Part shown: positions 45,282 to 59,423 of the stretch, in pieces
Position numbering within the stretch: the first letter of the stretch is position 1
How the letters are laid out: each line of letters opens with the position of its first letter
Assembly: GCA_907163375.1 (NCBI GenBank)
Contig: CAJQUW010000926.1
Location: forward strand, 124,001-188,000
DNA: 64,000 nucleotides
Direction: 5' to 3'
Source: Prostheceraeus crozeri
Lineage: Eukaryota > Platyhelminthes > Polycladida > Euryleptidae
Position numbers and translations under genes: made by a program
The notes under the pieces: generated by a model
What the model was told of the DNA's origin: nothing
Database searches by the model: none
Seen by the model: only the letters and a program-made list of their open reading frames with translations

Positions 45282-45971
45282 CTGAAAAAAGCATTGCACC
45301 AAGTAACAATGAAGAAGAATGAAATCAACGAAGAATTGGAAGCTCGCAAAGCAGACTTCAACATTGTGCAGAGGAAGAACACAGATCTTCTCAAAACGTT
45401 GGCGACGTATGAGGGTCAGCTCCGAGAATACGAAGACAAGAAGACAAACAGCCAAAGCAACAATAATGAAGAGGAAGAAGACAATGACAACTTAAGAAGA
45501 GCAATTGAAATCCAAAAACAAAATACTGATTATGAAATTACGGTTTTGAAACACATGATAGAGGACATTAAATCAACTGTGAATAACAATTCCAACCATC
45601 AACAAGACCATTACTCGACATCGAATCAGCCGCCACCACAGCATCAAAGACGGCCTTACTACCAAAATCGGGGAAGACCACCGCCAATATGTCATTCTTG
45701 CGGACGAAGGGGCCACATAGCCAGAAATTACTGGTCTCGACCAAGGTGGTATGCAAACCAGCAAAGAAATTTCCGAAGACCACAGCAGCAGCAATACAGA
45801 CCACCGTATCAACGACACCAATATCAAGAGCAGTATCAGCCCCAACAACAACCTCAACAACCAACGTACCCTACCATGAATCAACAAGGGTCATACCAAC
45901 AACAATGGAATCAGCAGGGGACATACCAACAACAACAGTGGAATCATTTTGGTGCACAGCAGCAGTTTTAA
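45282..45971 (+). pseudogene. ORF1 of element C, 5'-truncated
   Basis: About 229 codons are open from the insertion point. Only the coiled coil (MKKNEINEELEARKADF) and the C-terminal part remain. The knuckle reads CHSCGRRGHIARNYW: the final Cys is Tyr, so zinc binding is probably lost. The Gln/Tyr-rich tail ends QQF; TTT then TAA-C, with ORF2 in the +1 frame. Confidence 0.85.
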
Positions 45972-48900
45972 CGAAAATGAAGGAGGAGAGGAGACGGTAA
46001 CATCTGAGGCAGAAAGTGAGACTAAAAGCCAAACAATCCGATTATTTTATGCTAACATCAATGGATTAAACATTAATAAAATTAAAGACATTAATATGAT
46101 CAAAGATACATGTGATGCCGATATAATATGTTACACTGAAACACACATAACTGAATATGATAACCTAACAATTGACCAATTCGACTTAATAAAAACGTTC
46201 AGCAAAACTAAGAATAATCTTGGCCGACAGATCAAGGGAATTAATCTGTATCATAAAAGTGAGGGAATAAGTATCGAAAACTTAATTAACGAAAATGGAG
46301 ATATGATAATAGTAGAAATGAAAAACAAAAATTGGAAAGATGTTAAAAAATACATTTGATATTTTGTTATAGAGAATGTAGAGAATCCAAATATGCCGAC
46401 AAAGATTACCTTTATAAATTAAAAAAATACATTGAAAAATTCAAAATGCATCATATCATCATGTTGGGAGATCTAAATAGCAGAATTGGTAAAATTAATA
46501 ATAACGAACATTTAAATCTCCCAATAAGAAGCTCTAAAGATTTAATTATAAATAAGCAAGGTCAGGAGCTAATTAACTTTTGTAATGAAACATCGCTTAT
46601 TATAGCTAACGGGCGATATGAAAACGGCGAACATACTTTCTGCAGGCTCCAAAACGACAAATGTTGTAAATCCGTTATAGACTACCTGATACTTTCTGAA
46701 TCTATGTTGAAGTATTTAGAAGCCTTCAGAATAATGGAGCCAAAAGTATACACTGATCATAGGCCAATGGAAATTGATATAAAAATTGCGTTAAAATCAA
46801 CCGCAACTAAGTTTCCAGATAAGAATTTCAATCTACAAAATAATCCTAACAAGCGCATCGCTCCCTTCAAATGGAAGACGAACTATAATTTTGCAAAGTA
46901 TAGCCAAGCTATTTCAGACAAAGGATTAAAACTTTTAGAGGAAATTGCAAGTAAACAATTAGATAAAACGGAGATTTATGATAAGTTAGTCATGGCTAAT
47001 AAGGAATCATTGCAAGCTACAATGATTGCTAATGGCCAAACAATATATACTGAGGAAACAAGATGTCTTAGAATCACGCATAAACAAAATGTTGAAATGT
47101 ATAAATCAGATCAATCTGAAACAAATTTAAGCTTATTAATGCAAACGAAACGGGAACTTAACAAAAACATGAAAAAGGAAAAGCGAAAGCTACAACGAGT
47201 GAAGCTAAATGAATTAAGTGAAGCAAGAGCAAATAACGACCTCAAAAAATATTGGGAATTACTTAATAAAAACAAACGTAATAGAAGCGCAAAGTATAAA
47301 ACTACACTTAAATCTCTATCGTTTAAAGAAAATATAGAGAAAAGAGATAAAGAAATCAAAACTCTTAATTTTGATCGAAATAGAGCCTCTTTTCATAATC
47401 AAAAGAACTCACTTAGAGACGATGACACTTTAAATATGGATATTACGACAGCGGAAGTAGAAAATGCGATAAAAAGTTCAAAAAATTCAAAATCCAGTGG
47501 CCCAGATGGAGTAGTGTACGAAATGCTGAAGAATGACCCGAACCAAACACAAATTTTGCTTGCTCTATATAATCAAATAATAAACGACTATGCTGTTCCA
47601 TGGCATTGTAGCTGGATCACCCCCATTTATAAGAAAGGTGATAAAAATAATGCCAACTCTTATCGATATCTAAATTTGTCCTCATGCATCGAAAAGTTAT
47701 TGACAAGAATATTAAATGATAGATTAAATTCATGGATTGACAAGTATAAAATATTGCATGAATCCCAAACTGGTTTCAGAAAAGGGCATTCTACTGTTGA
47801 CAATATCTGGGTTCTTCAACAAACTGTTCAAATATACAAGAATGAAAAGAAGCCACTGTATGCATGTTTTGTAGACCTTTCAAAAGCTTTTGACACTGTA
47901 AAAAAGAGCAAATTAATAGAAAAGTTGAAATACATCATACCCAAAGGTAAATATTTATCATTATTAGAAACTATTATAAGAAACAAAGAATATAAAATTC
48001 TCTTCAATGGAGAAGAAAGTGTCAAGTTTCATTTAGAACATGGCATTCCTCAAGGAGATAGTCTATCTCCCACCTTCTTTTGCGTATACATGAATGATTT
48101 TTTAAATAAACGGTACGAAAACATTTATGAATTTGACCCAGCAAAGATTACTAATACAAATTTAGCTGCACTTATATATGCTGATGATATTTTGTTGCTG
48201 AGTGAATCACAAGCTGGCATTATTAAACAAATAAAATTTCTCCATAAATTTTGTGAAACAAACAGTTTGAAAATTAATTATGATAAGACAAAAATAATGA
48301 TATTTAATGAGGCAAAAGAATATGATAAGCTAATTTTGAACGATTGTATCACGCAAATTGAAGTTGTAAAGACATACAAATACTTGGGTGTTTGGATTTC
48401 AAAATCCGATAGAATACATATTGAAGATTTAGCAAAAAAAGGAAAAGCATCTTCATACGTAACCGCCAAAACTCTGAAAGAATTCAATACTGTTGATGGC
48501 AAAATATTGACGGAAACATTAGAAATGTTGACTATATCGAAAATGAGATACGGAAGTGACTTGTTTTTTGACAAAAATTTAAGTGACCTAAATCGTGTGA
48601 TTATACAGTTTTACAAAAAATATCATCATTTGCGAATAACAACTCCTAATTATTGTATTATTGGTGATTTTGGTGTTAAACCAATAGAATACTATTACTA
48701 TAAATCGGCTTTAAATTACTTTCTCAAATTAAATAGAAATGATGATGATAGGCTAATCACACGAATATTCAGAACCATTAATGAAAATAGAGACCATGCA
48801 TTATTTCGCAATACGTGGTGCAATAGAATACATAAATTGTTTCAAAAAATTAACCTGCAAGAAATGCAAAACATGGAATGCAGTGGAAAGTCCAAAATAA

Positions 48901-49355
48901 TGATTGAAAATACATTGAAAGAATATTTCAGGAAAGAATGGATTGATAGCGCTAAACATAGTGAGAAAGGATTAAGCTATTTAGAATTGTGCAGATTTCA
49001 GTGCGAATTAAAAACATACCTAGCAGTAAGTAACAGCAAAACTAAAATAGAAAATATTCTCAGATTAAGAACTGGAAATCACACCCTGGCAGTAGAAGTT
49101 GGAACGTATCAAAATCGTAGCACTTATAAAGATTGTGTTTGTAAATTCTGTGATCTGAATAAGACTGAAGATATATATCATTTCATTGTTGAATGTCCTT
49201 GCTATGACAATGAAAGAAATGCTTTAATTCCACACCTGAAAAATGCTATGCGATCAGATTTCTATGCGTACATGGATTCTCTAACGATAAGAGAGATCAG
49301 AACGGTAGACGAATATATCGAAAAAGCATTGTATATTAGAACCATAGATAGCTGA
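45970..49355 (+). pseudogene. ORF2 of element C: endonuclease and RT, one frameshift
   Basis: Best-preserved ORF2 of the array: 999 codons are uninterrupted from 46356. One lost base near 46345 (A-run before the ILCYRE-equivalent region) breaks the first part. There is no ATG before YANINGLN; the frame is open back to the ORF1 stop. Motifs: YTETHI, GDLNSRIG, SVIDYLI, TDHRP; SSGPDGVV, WITPIYKKGDK, ESQTGFRKGHST, CFVDLSKAFDT, GIPQGDSLSPTFF, LIYADDILLLS; knuckle CKFCDLNKTEDIYHFIVEC. It ends TIDS-stop. Confidence 0.9.
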
Positions 49356-49738
49356 GTTAGACCAACCGATCTCAGAAAGTCAACACGATTGTTAAAGGAC
49401 TTTCATCAGAAAGCATTTATGGAAAGATGAAATTGAATCTGAAATCATAGATAGCGGAATGTGGACATTACTGTTCGCATGACTTCATCCAGTGCGGTGG
49501 ACATGATTGACCTATCTGATCAATATGAGCAACGTGATTGTATCGGAGACAATAGAAATCAAATGCATTTCTTTATCAGATTGCTATTATCATGCGAAAT
49601 GACCAAATGATGACACCTTGATAATGGATAGGAAGGACAATACATTGATAACACGAATGTCCTGCTACTTTGTCTCTTATGAGTCTTAATCAGATGCAAC
49701 TGTAGCAGAACAGTCAGCTGTATCAGTCACTCGTGACA
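49356..49738 (+). other. 3' UTR of element C before the leader copy
   Basis: Non-coding, moderately AT-rich, with no repeat recognised. Confidence 0.5.
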
Positions 49739-50348
49739 AATTTACATCGGAGAACGGTGACATAACTGGTGGTGCTGTTATCATTCCTCAACATTTTCTA
49801 ACTACATTTCAGTTATGTATACTGAATGTGATCTACTATAAATGATACATGAACAATATTAATTGTTATTAAAAAACCGTTCTCCGATTAAATAACAAGA
49901 CGTTAGAGTTAATAATCTGCTGCTGGGTGTGATGTGCAAATAATACCGCTTAATAATTGTGATTAATAAATAACCTGAAGTATTGCTCTGAATTATATCA
50001 ACGAATCCATTGACAACAAAATGATGCATATTTTGCCTCCTCTCCTCCATGTGTATTGAACTTTCATCTTTTTTGTGCATGATTCATCGACACATCTAAG
50101 TCTCATCGTTAACCTCATTTGTAAATATCTCAGTACTTTTTCAGACATTCATCGTTATATTTTATGGATATCAACGGCGATAGTGGTGCAGTTGTTTTTA
50201 ACTTTCATCTCACATCCCCATTGTCATCTTTCATCTTCTGCCGCGCAACTAAATAAATGTAATATGTAATAATGTAGATGTATTTGTTTGTCCCACCTGT
50301 TGGGCAATAAACATTTTTGAATTTTTTGAATTTTTGAGAGAGAGAGAT
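49739..50348 (+). promoter_or_regulatory. 3' cassette of element C (C1)
   Basis: Leader-like 49739-49812 ends TCTAACTACATTTCAG, but the next bases are TTATGT, so the donor G is lost. Stem arms ATCGGAGAACGGT (49746-49758) and ACCGTTCTCCGAT (49876-49888) pair perfectly over 13 bp. Pyrimidine tract GCCTCCTCTCCTCC at 50035-50048. AATAAA near 50310. Nearly identical to the solo copy at 58804-59423. Confidence 0.75.
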
Positions 50349-51727
<1,379 letters not shown>

Positions 51728-51833
51728 TTCGTAAATAAACTGAATAATTGCCTAATCAAGTCACAAGCAAGGGCCGGATCAACTTCATACATATACATTT
51801 TACCAAACCCTCAAATCCTTTGTCATTACAGAA

Positions 51834-53059
51834 ATGAAGTCCGTGAAGACCGTGGAGACTGAACCAACATCTCCCAACCGGGATTTAGGTGAAGTGGACA
51901 TCTGTGTGTGTGGAAGGGAAGAATCTGCTGAAGAAACACTGTGTTGTGATAAATGTAAGTGCAATTTCCATCTTACTTGCACTAAACTCCCAGCTTACGA
52001 AATAACAAAGTACTTAAAAAGCATTTATATGAGCGGAAGTATGCGTGCGAGGCCTGCATCGGGAATATTCATGCAAGCGCACTCCAACAGTATCAGCAAG
52101 CACTATCAACTCCAGCCTCACAGAACACAATTGACAGTGAAACCGATGAGCTCAAAAAAGAACTTGAAGCACTGAAGAAGAAGACAAAGGAAGCAGAAGA
52201 AACTGTACACTAGAAAGATAAGAGAATCGAAGAATTACTATCTACAATTACGCAAGACAACACAGAGGAAGCGGAGTCACTGAAGAACGAAATCGAAGAA
52301 TATCAGAGAAAAATTAGGTATCTCGAATCAAGCCTTTTTCTCAGAGAAAGAAAAATTGAGGACCTTCTGTCATCAGCGAACACCCTTGAAGAGGAAATGA
52401 AACGACAAGACGACACGGCAACTGAGGTGAGAAAGCAAATTGACGATTTAAGAAGACAAAATACTGAAAGATCTCGCAGATGGCATCTTGATAGCGAAGC
52501 AGAAGATCTTGGAGAAAGAGATACCTAAACGAAAGCAGAGATACAAACTCTGATCGAAAACATCAACAAGAAGATAGACGAAGTGAAAGACGGGCTGGAA
52601 AGACGGCAACAGGTTGGAGAAACATCAGAAGCTCGACCAAGACGCTATCAGCCAGCAGCAAACTGCAACATCAACCAACATCAATTGCCTAAGTGTTATA
52701 ACTGTAGCAAATATGGTCATATCGCCCGCAATTGTTGGGGCAGGAGAAACTACAACGACTATAACTGGCAAAGAAGAAGACCAAGAACAAGACCCAGATG
52801 GCAAAATAATAACAACAGAGCCTATGATGACAGCCGAAGACCATGGCAAAACCGAAGGCCACCTCAAGGAGAAAATCATAGGATGGAATATGAAAGAAGA
52901 TTCAGTGTGAGCCCTATCATCAATGAAAGAGGCGAAAGAAGATACATGCCAACGTACGTTCATGCACGCAACAGCATCCCAAACAGACAACCACCAGAAA
53001 TGCAACCATCACCAGTAGTACCTATGCAGACCTCGCACGGATACCCTCAGTATGTTTGA
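51834..53059 (+). pseudogene. ORF1 of element D, broken
   Basis: It starts at ATG 51834, two bases after the leader CAG. PHD-type finger CVCGREES, CCDKCKCNFHLTC; a frameshift near 52018 moves the last zinc pair (ACEAC) to another frame. The coiled coil (LKKELEALKKKTKEAEE) has in-frame stops near 52212 and 52527. From 52583 the frame is open to the end with CCHC knuckle CYNCSKYGHIARNC and an Arg/Asn-rich tail ending PQYV. The last codon GTT is followed by TGA-T, giving TTT-GAT in the +1 frame of ORF2. Confidence 0.82.
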
Positions 53060-55811
53060 TGACATAGGAAAAGGAGAGGAGATGAACGAAGACGTTATCG
53101 AAAATGAAACCAATGCTAATGAGGTTACAATTGATATCACTGATCATATTCCTAGAAAAAAGCACAAACTTAAGTTCTTCTATTTTAACATAAACGGTTT
53201 GACTGATTGTGAAATCAAGGACTCCTGTTTATTGAATGATATAGATAATTCACATATAGTATGTTTTACTGAAACGCATTTGAAAAATGATTGGGACCCA
53301 CCTGTGATTAAACATTATGCCGAATATCATACGATCGCTGAAAAGACAAATTTCATGGGAAGAAATGTCAAGGGAGTATCACTATACAATAAAATTCAAC
53401 AAGATGAATACAAAACAGCAACCATTATAAACGAAAACGGAAACCTTTTGATCTTTAAACTTGTGAATGAAATATGGCAGAATCTCAATCATATTTTTTT
53501 GATTATATGTTATAGAGAAAATCGTGAATCAAAATACAAGGAGAGCAATTACTTTAGCAAAATTAAATTTTATATTTCAAAATTCAAAATGAAGCACATA
53601 ATTCTGGTAGGAGACTTAAATGGACGAACCGGAAATTTAAGTGATATTAACGGAGTGACCCTCTTGCCAAGAAATTCATCTGACGAAATAATCAATGGAC
53701 AAGGCAGACAAATTATTGAATTCTGTAACGAAACATCACTAATTATTGCAAACGGTCGATTTGAACCTGGAAAGCCTACATATATTGCGCTACATGGCGA
53801 TAATTTGAGAAAATCAGTCATTGATTATTTACTAATATCGCACTCAATGATACCATATGTAAGGAAATTTGATATTTTGGAACCTACTCTATATACTGAT
53901 CACATCCCACTGATATTCGAGTTGGCTATAGACGAAAAGAGCGAAGCTCCTTGCAATCATTCAAATAATGATATATCAAGACGATCATATAAAAAACTTA
54001 ACCCATCCAGGTCGATCAGACCTCATAAATGGACTAGTCAAAATAAAACGAACTTCGATAATGATTGTTATAAAATCGGATGCCAATACCTTTTACATGA
54101 AATTGACGCTAATAATCTACCCACCCCAGTTGTGTATGAAAGAATGATAGACGACAAGAATGTCGCAACAAGAAAAATTCAAAATTCATCAAATAAAATC
54201 ATTTATTCTGAAAAAACAAGGGAATGTAGAAGAGCCTATAAAAAAGCTATTTGCGATCTAAAGTGTGAAAACAGTGAAGACAACTTAGTCAATCTAATGA
54301 AATACAAGCGTGAGTTAAGTAAAACAATCAAAAGAGAGGAGAGAATAAATAAATTAAAGAGACTTCAAAAATTAGAAAAAGCGAAATTTGAAAAAAATCA
54401 TAGAGAATACTGGCAAATTATAAGAGAAAACAAAACATTAGTAAAACATATCCAGAAAAGCAATCTTACAATATGCGATTTCCAAAAATATGTCGAAGAA
54501 ATAGATTCAACATCGCTTAGAGAAGTAGATTGTATATCGACCCACTGTATTTCTTCACTGACAATTACAAACAAAATTTCGACTACAAATATGTACGATT
54601 ACAAAAATCTGGAATCAGATATAGCAAGTGAGGAAGTAAAAGAATGTCTGAAAAAAGTAGCCAACTCGAAGTCCAGTGGACCAGATGGTCTTGTGTATGA
54701 AATGTTTAAAAAAAATATAGACGAATCGAGCGAAATTTTAGTGCACCTCTTCAACAGCATAATGGAAGATCGAAACATTCCATGGCAATACAGTTGGCTG
54801 ACACCCATACTTAAAAAAGGAAGTAAAGACAATGTAATGTCTTACAGATGCATAAATTCATCAACATGCTTAGAAAAAATAATGACTAAAGTTATTAATA
54901 ATCGACTTAACTCATGGCTAGAAGGAAACCACGTTATCCACGAATCCCAAATAGGCTTCAGAAAAGGACACTCCACCCTTGACAATATTTTTATACTAAG
55001 AGAAATAATTCAAATTTATAACAATAGAAAAGCTCCACTCTATTTATGCTTCATCGATTTAACAAAGGCATTCGATTCAATCTCGAAACGTAAATTAAAG
55101 GATAAACTAGACAACACGATCCCAAATAGCAGAATCTTAAAATTAATCAAGAATTTGATTGACAACAAACGTTATAAAATTCTATATGAAGGAGAAGAAA
55201 GTGATATTTTCACACTCAGAAATGGAATTCCACAAGGAGATAGTTTGTCACCGACACTATTTTGCTTATTTATGAACGATCTGCTAACTATATTGGAAAT
55301 ATAGCAATCCTAGACCTGACAAAAATAAATGAAGTAACCATAACGGCGTTGATGTACGCGGATGATATTTTATTGTGCAGCGAAACGCAAGATGGATTGA
55401 TTAAGCAGATTGGGATAGTGAATCAATATTGTGATGATAATGGATTAGAAATAAACTGCAACAAAACGAAAATTATGGTTAAAAATGTGAACACTAAATA
55501 TAGCCACGTTAACATAGAGCACGGCAGCTCAGTAAAAGCTATTGAAATTGTTCAAGAGTACAAGTATCTCAGGATGTTCATAGCAAATAGCGATAGAAAG
55601 TATATAGAACTATTAGAAAATAAAGGTAAAAAATCATCATATACAACAGCAAGAACACTTAGAGAATTTGGTCACGTTAATGGAAAAATCTTAAAAGATA
55701 CTTTTGAAATTTTAACTTTGTCGCAGATGAGATACTGTGGCGAATTCCTTTTCTACAAAAATCTAAAAGACCTGAATCGTATACAACTCCAATTTTATAA
55801 AAGGTTCTGCT

Positions 55812-58133
55812 CAAAGTAAGTATATAAGTGAAGTATGCAATCAAAGCATGATTTGTGGGGACATCTGTGATATTACTTTTTCGCCAGCTCTTATAAGCAG
55901 TTTTATTTGATATCTCAATTGATAACAGAAGAGCATTGAAATATTGAATGAAGTTGACTGAATAGCTATGTCAAAACTATGGAACTAAGATTAAGTTCAT
56001 AGCTATACACAGTTGTAGATCTAATCGAATCTAGAACTAACACAGAAATCAGTCGAATTTCGCATTACTGGAAAGAAGGCAGGTCATATTGATACATAAA
56101 TGTTTTCGATACTTTAATCATGATGAAGTGTTGAACAATACGATTTATTGTTTTTGACTGACAAGAAACATTAAATTGCCTTTTTTCTGAGATAATGAAT
56201 TCATACGAATGTCGATGAAATTAAACTGAAAAGAAAAATAGCATGTTAAGGAATACGTAAGATTGCACCTTCATTACAGCGGTTGTCGATGAAATTAAAC
56301 TGAAAAGAAAAATAGCATGTTAAGGAATACGTAAGGTTTGAGAAGTTCAAAAGCATGGCACTGGGTCCCCCTGAAAATCATTCAGTATTATCCACTCATT
56401 GGTGGGGTATCACCGGGTTCCAACCGGCTCATTGTTGCCCAGTTTTGCTTCACATTAATCAAACTGATGTGATGAACAGAACTGGACGACACAAATTCAA
56501 TAAAACTTGATGATGACATCACGAAATAAAAGCAGATCTAATGTCACTTCAATAAGAAAGATTTTAAATTGGAAAACATAACAAGGATATGAAGTATTTT
56601 AGTTTAAGAAAGACTCGTAATGTGGCATACATGTCAGTATAAATAAGTAATTGAACAAATGTGAATTGAACAAAAGCGCAATGCATTAAAGGTAAACGCA
56701 TACAGGAAGCATATTCTGAATGATGAACTTATAATAATACATGCAACTAATACATAGGGAATTATGAAATTATAAAAAATGTGCATAGCAATTATTTTCT
56801 AGAAATGTCATGTGCATGAAAGATATAAATATAATTCTTTTGCATATGTTTTTGTAGAAATGTGACAGATGAACAAGTGATAAACAGGTGGAATTCACAA
56901 ATTAGAATAAAATTATATATCATGTTAGAGACAATAAAATTACTTATAATCGTCTCATGTTATTATTTTCATATGACTTAGACAAAATTTTTCTCTTTCT
57001 TTGATCTCTTCTTTTTTTGGCTTCATTTATCTCATATAATTGACAATAAAATCGAATCGACTTTCTTATCCATATTCTGCGTAGACTTTCATCAAAAATT
57101 CTTAAATGTGTTTCACAAGCATTTACAGTGTGATTATGAACTTCATTAGCTGCTGCTGTTAATATTTCTTGAACAATATTTCTTTTGGTTATGTGAAATC
57201 TCAATTGTCTATGTAAGAAATTCTCTAGCTTTATAAAAAACGATAATAATGTCTCATTTGGATATAGAAGATAGGAATTTTCGTCAAACTTACGGAATTG
57301 GGTAAAAGAGTCTAATGGAGAATTAGAGCATAATGATTTTTCACACTCCATACAATTATTGACCTTATTCAAGTAGCCCGTATTCAATGTTGCCCGAAAT
57401 GTCCCATCGTTTGGACAGTAGTTATGACCATTGTGTCCTCGTATTCCTTTCACACACTCAGCAATCACAATAGCCTAGTGTTCGTTCAACCAAACATGAC
57501 TGGTAATGACTCTACATTCACAATAGGACAGTTGTGACGTGACAATAATGAATGCATCTTGAGATTACGTTGAAATCTCATGTTCTAGTCGTCCTATGAC
57601 GATGGGAATTCCACCTGCTAGTCAGCTGTTCGCATCCGAGTATTATTTTTTTTTGCGGTGATATGTGATATGCACGTGAATTTAGAATTATGTGGACAAT
57701 CATTTTTTGCACTCATGGGCAAACATGATTGGTTAAAATACGTTAAAATGTTCAGAATTAGTGAAATTTATAGATTTCCCTTCTTTCCAGGAAATATTTG
57801 TATTATATGCGCATTCAATGTATATAGTTAAACAATGCCATAATGCCAAAAATGGATTCGCCTGCCTCTAATTCATCTTGTGATTGCTGTTATTCGTCCC
57901 TGATGACGTCGGTAGTGAAAATGATGTAAAAATTGAATGATGTAGTAAATTACCTTTCAGAATTAGTTGGAAAATTGTGGAATCGCTTCCCATTTTGTCC
58001 AAAGTAACTTGAACAATTCGGTACACAACAATTTTTCACATTCATGTTGGCGAAAAAAGATGGCGGACGTGTCGCCAAAAAAAATACATTAGAGCAATGA
58101 GTTGATTGCACACTTAACATATTTGAACACTTC
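55812..58133. mobile_element. DNA element inserted in D ORF2, 9-bp (or 8-bp) target duplication
   Basis: GGTTCTGCT occurs at 55803-55811 and 58134-58142, and the ORF2 reading is in frame across the junction once one copy and the insert are discounted. The ends carry a weak inverted motif: TAAGTG...TGCAATCAA near 55828-55851 and its complement near 58105-58118. It contains a 74-bp tandem duplication (GTCGATGAAATTAAACTG at 56212 and 56286) and one - strand gene piece. Confidence 0.75.
56944..57468 (-). pseudogene. C-terminal piece of a P-element/THAP9-like transposase (tentative)
   Basis: 174 aa open from an ATG at 57468. Cys pair in NCMECEKSLC, then SYLLYPNETLLSFFIKLENF, RRIWIRKSIRFYCQLYEINE and a basic tail (KKRRDQRKRKILSKSY). 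The 'GGL-x-YPS...LE-x-F' type block followed by a FYR/IRFLN-like basic end recalls the C-terminal region of P-element and THAP9 transposases (memory), and an 8-bp duplication is usual for that group. The catalytic part is absent, so the element would depend on another copy. The family call is uncertain. Confidence 0.45.
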
Positions 58134-58803
58134 GGTTCTGCTATTTGAAAAGTTCTACCGCGAATTACTGCATCATAGGTGAATTTGGCATACAGCCCTT
58201 CGAATTTCTTTTCTACAAAGCAGCAATTCGACTATGGATAAAATTAATTGATAACAGCCAAAACAGTCTAAGTTCTAAATTATATCAAAGCGTTTTTAAC
58301 AAGGTAAATTCAAGAGAATATGCTAATACATGGATACATCAAATAAGAAAATTATTAATGAAATTGAATCTGTCAAACCTTTGGGAAAACCAACTTTATT
58401 GCAATAAAAACAAATTTATTAAGATTGCCGACGAGAGAATACGATGCTCTCGGATTCTTCAGAGAAGAATGGATTAATAGCGCCAAAAACAGTCACAAAA
58501 GCAATAGATATCTTGAGCTATGCAGGTTCGACAACGATTTAAAATCATATCTATGTACCGCATCTGAGATGAGCGAAGACATGTTGATTATGCTAAAGTT
58601 CAGAACAGGAAATCATAAATTGATGGCTGAAATAGGACGATATGGTAATGGACGAGATTATGAAGAATGCTTTTGTCCTCATTACCCTGACGAAATAGAA
58701 GACACTTACTATTTCCTGGTTCAGTGCTCACATCTTAGCAAATTACGTCAAAGATATCTAACTGAATTTATAAACACCACCAGGACAGAATTTTATCTTA
58801 TAC

Positions 58804-59423
58804 ATCGGAGTACATCGGAGAACGGTGACATAACTGGTGGTGCTGTTATTATTCCTCAACATTTTCTAACTACATTTCAGGTATGTATACTGAATGTGAT
58901 CCACTAAAAATGATACATGAACAATATCAATTGTTATTAAAAAGACCGTTCTCCGATTAAATAACAAGACGTTAGAGTCAACAATCTGCTGCTGGGTGTG
59001 ATGTGCAAATAATACCGCTTAATAATTGTGATTAATAAATAACCTGTAGTATTGCTCTGAATTATATCAACGAATCCATTGACAACAAAATGATGCATAT
59101 TTTGTCTCCTCTCCTCCATGTGTATTGAACTTTCATCTTTTTCGTGCATGATTCATCGACACATCTAAGTCTCATCGTTAACCTCATTTCTAAATATCTC
59201 AGTACTTTTTCAGACATTCATCGTTATATTTTATGGATATCAACGGCGATAGTGGTGCAGTTGTTTTTAACTTTCATCTCACATCCCCATTGTCATCTTT
59301 CATCTTCTGCCGCTCAACTTAATAAATGTAATATGCAATAATGTTAATGTATTTGTTTGTCCCACCTTTTGGGCAATAAACATTTTTGAATTTTTGAATT
59401 TTGAATTTTTGAGAGAGAGAGGG
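58804..59423 (+). mobile_element. Solo 3' cassette (C2), SINE-like
   Basis: It begins TACATCGGAG twice in a row (58801-58820), then the C-type leader ending ACTACATTTCAG|GTATGT (donor intact at 58881), stem arms 58814-58826 and 58945-58957 (13 bp perfect), pyrimidine tract GTCTCCTCTCCTCC (59105-59118), TTGGGCAATAAACA and a GA tail. Nearly identical to 49739-50348. It has landed in D ORF2 with no LINE body before it, so the cassette can move on its own or by extreme truncation at the leader start. Confidence 0.75.

Larger units (their letters stand above)
45282..50348 (+). mobile_element. PHD-finger LINE, element C (5'-truncated)
   Basis: It starts directly after the GA tail of B, inside ORF1, so leader and PHD finger are missing. 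It has ORF1 remainder, nearly intact ORF2, 3' UTR, cassette with leader copy (49739-49812), AATAAA near 50310 and a GA tail to 50348. Confidence 0.85.
53052..58802 (+). pseudogene. ORF2 of element D: endonuclease and RT, split by insertion
   Basis: 53052-55304 is open: FNINGLT, FTETHL, GDLNGRTG, SVIDYLL, TDHIP (Arg to Ile in the usual TDHRP), then SSGPDGLV, ESQIGFRKGHST, CFIDLTKAFDS, GIPQGDSLSPTLF. A frameshift near 55290 precedes LMYADDILLCS, and the frame continues to QFYKRF near 55805. After the inserted element it resumes at 58143 with NYCIIGEFGIQPFEF, then (another frame, near 58440) EEWINSAKNSHKSNRY and ECFCPHYPDEIEDTYYFLVQC. It stops at the solo cassette. More diverged than A-C. Confidence 0.85.
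51728..58803 (+). mobile_element. PHD-finger LINE, element D (interrupted)
   Basis: It starts after the GA tail of E with its own leader (ending CCTTTGTCATTACAG at 51831). ORF1 and ORF2 are both damaged; ORF2 carries a 2.3-kb insertion (55812-58133) and is cut near its end by a solo cassette. Its own 3' cassette is missing. Confidence 0.8.
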
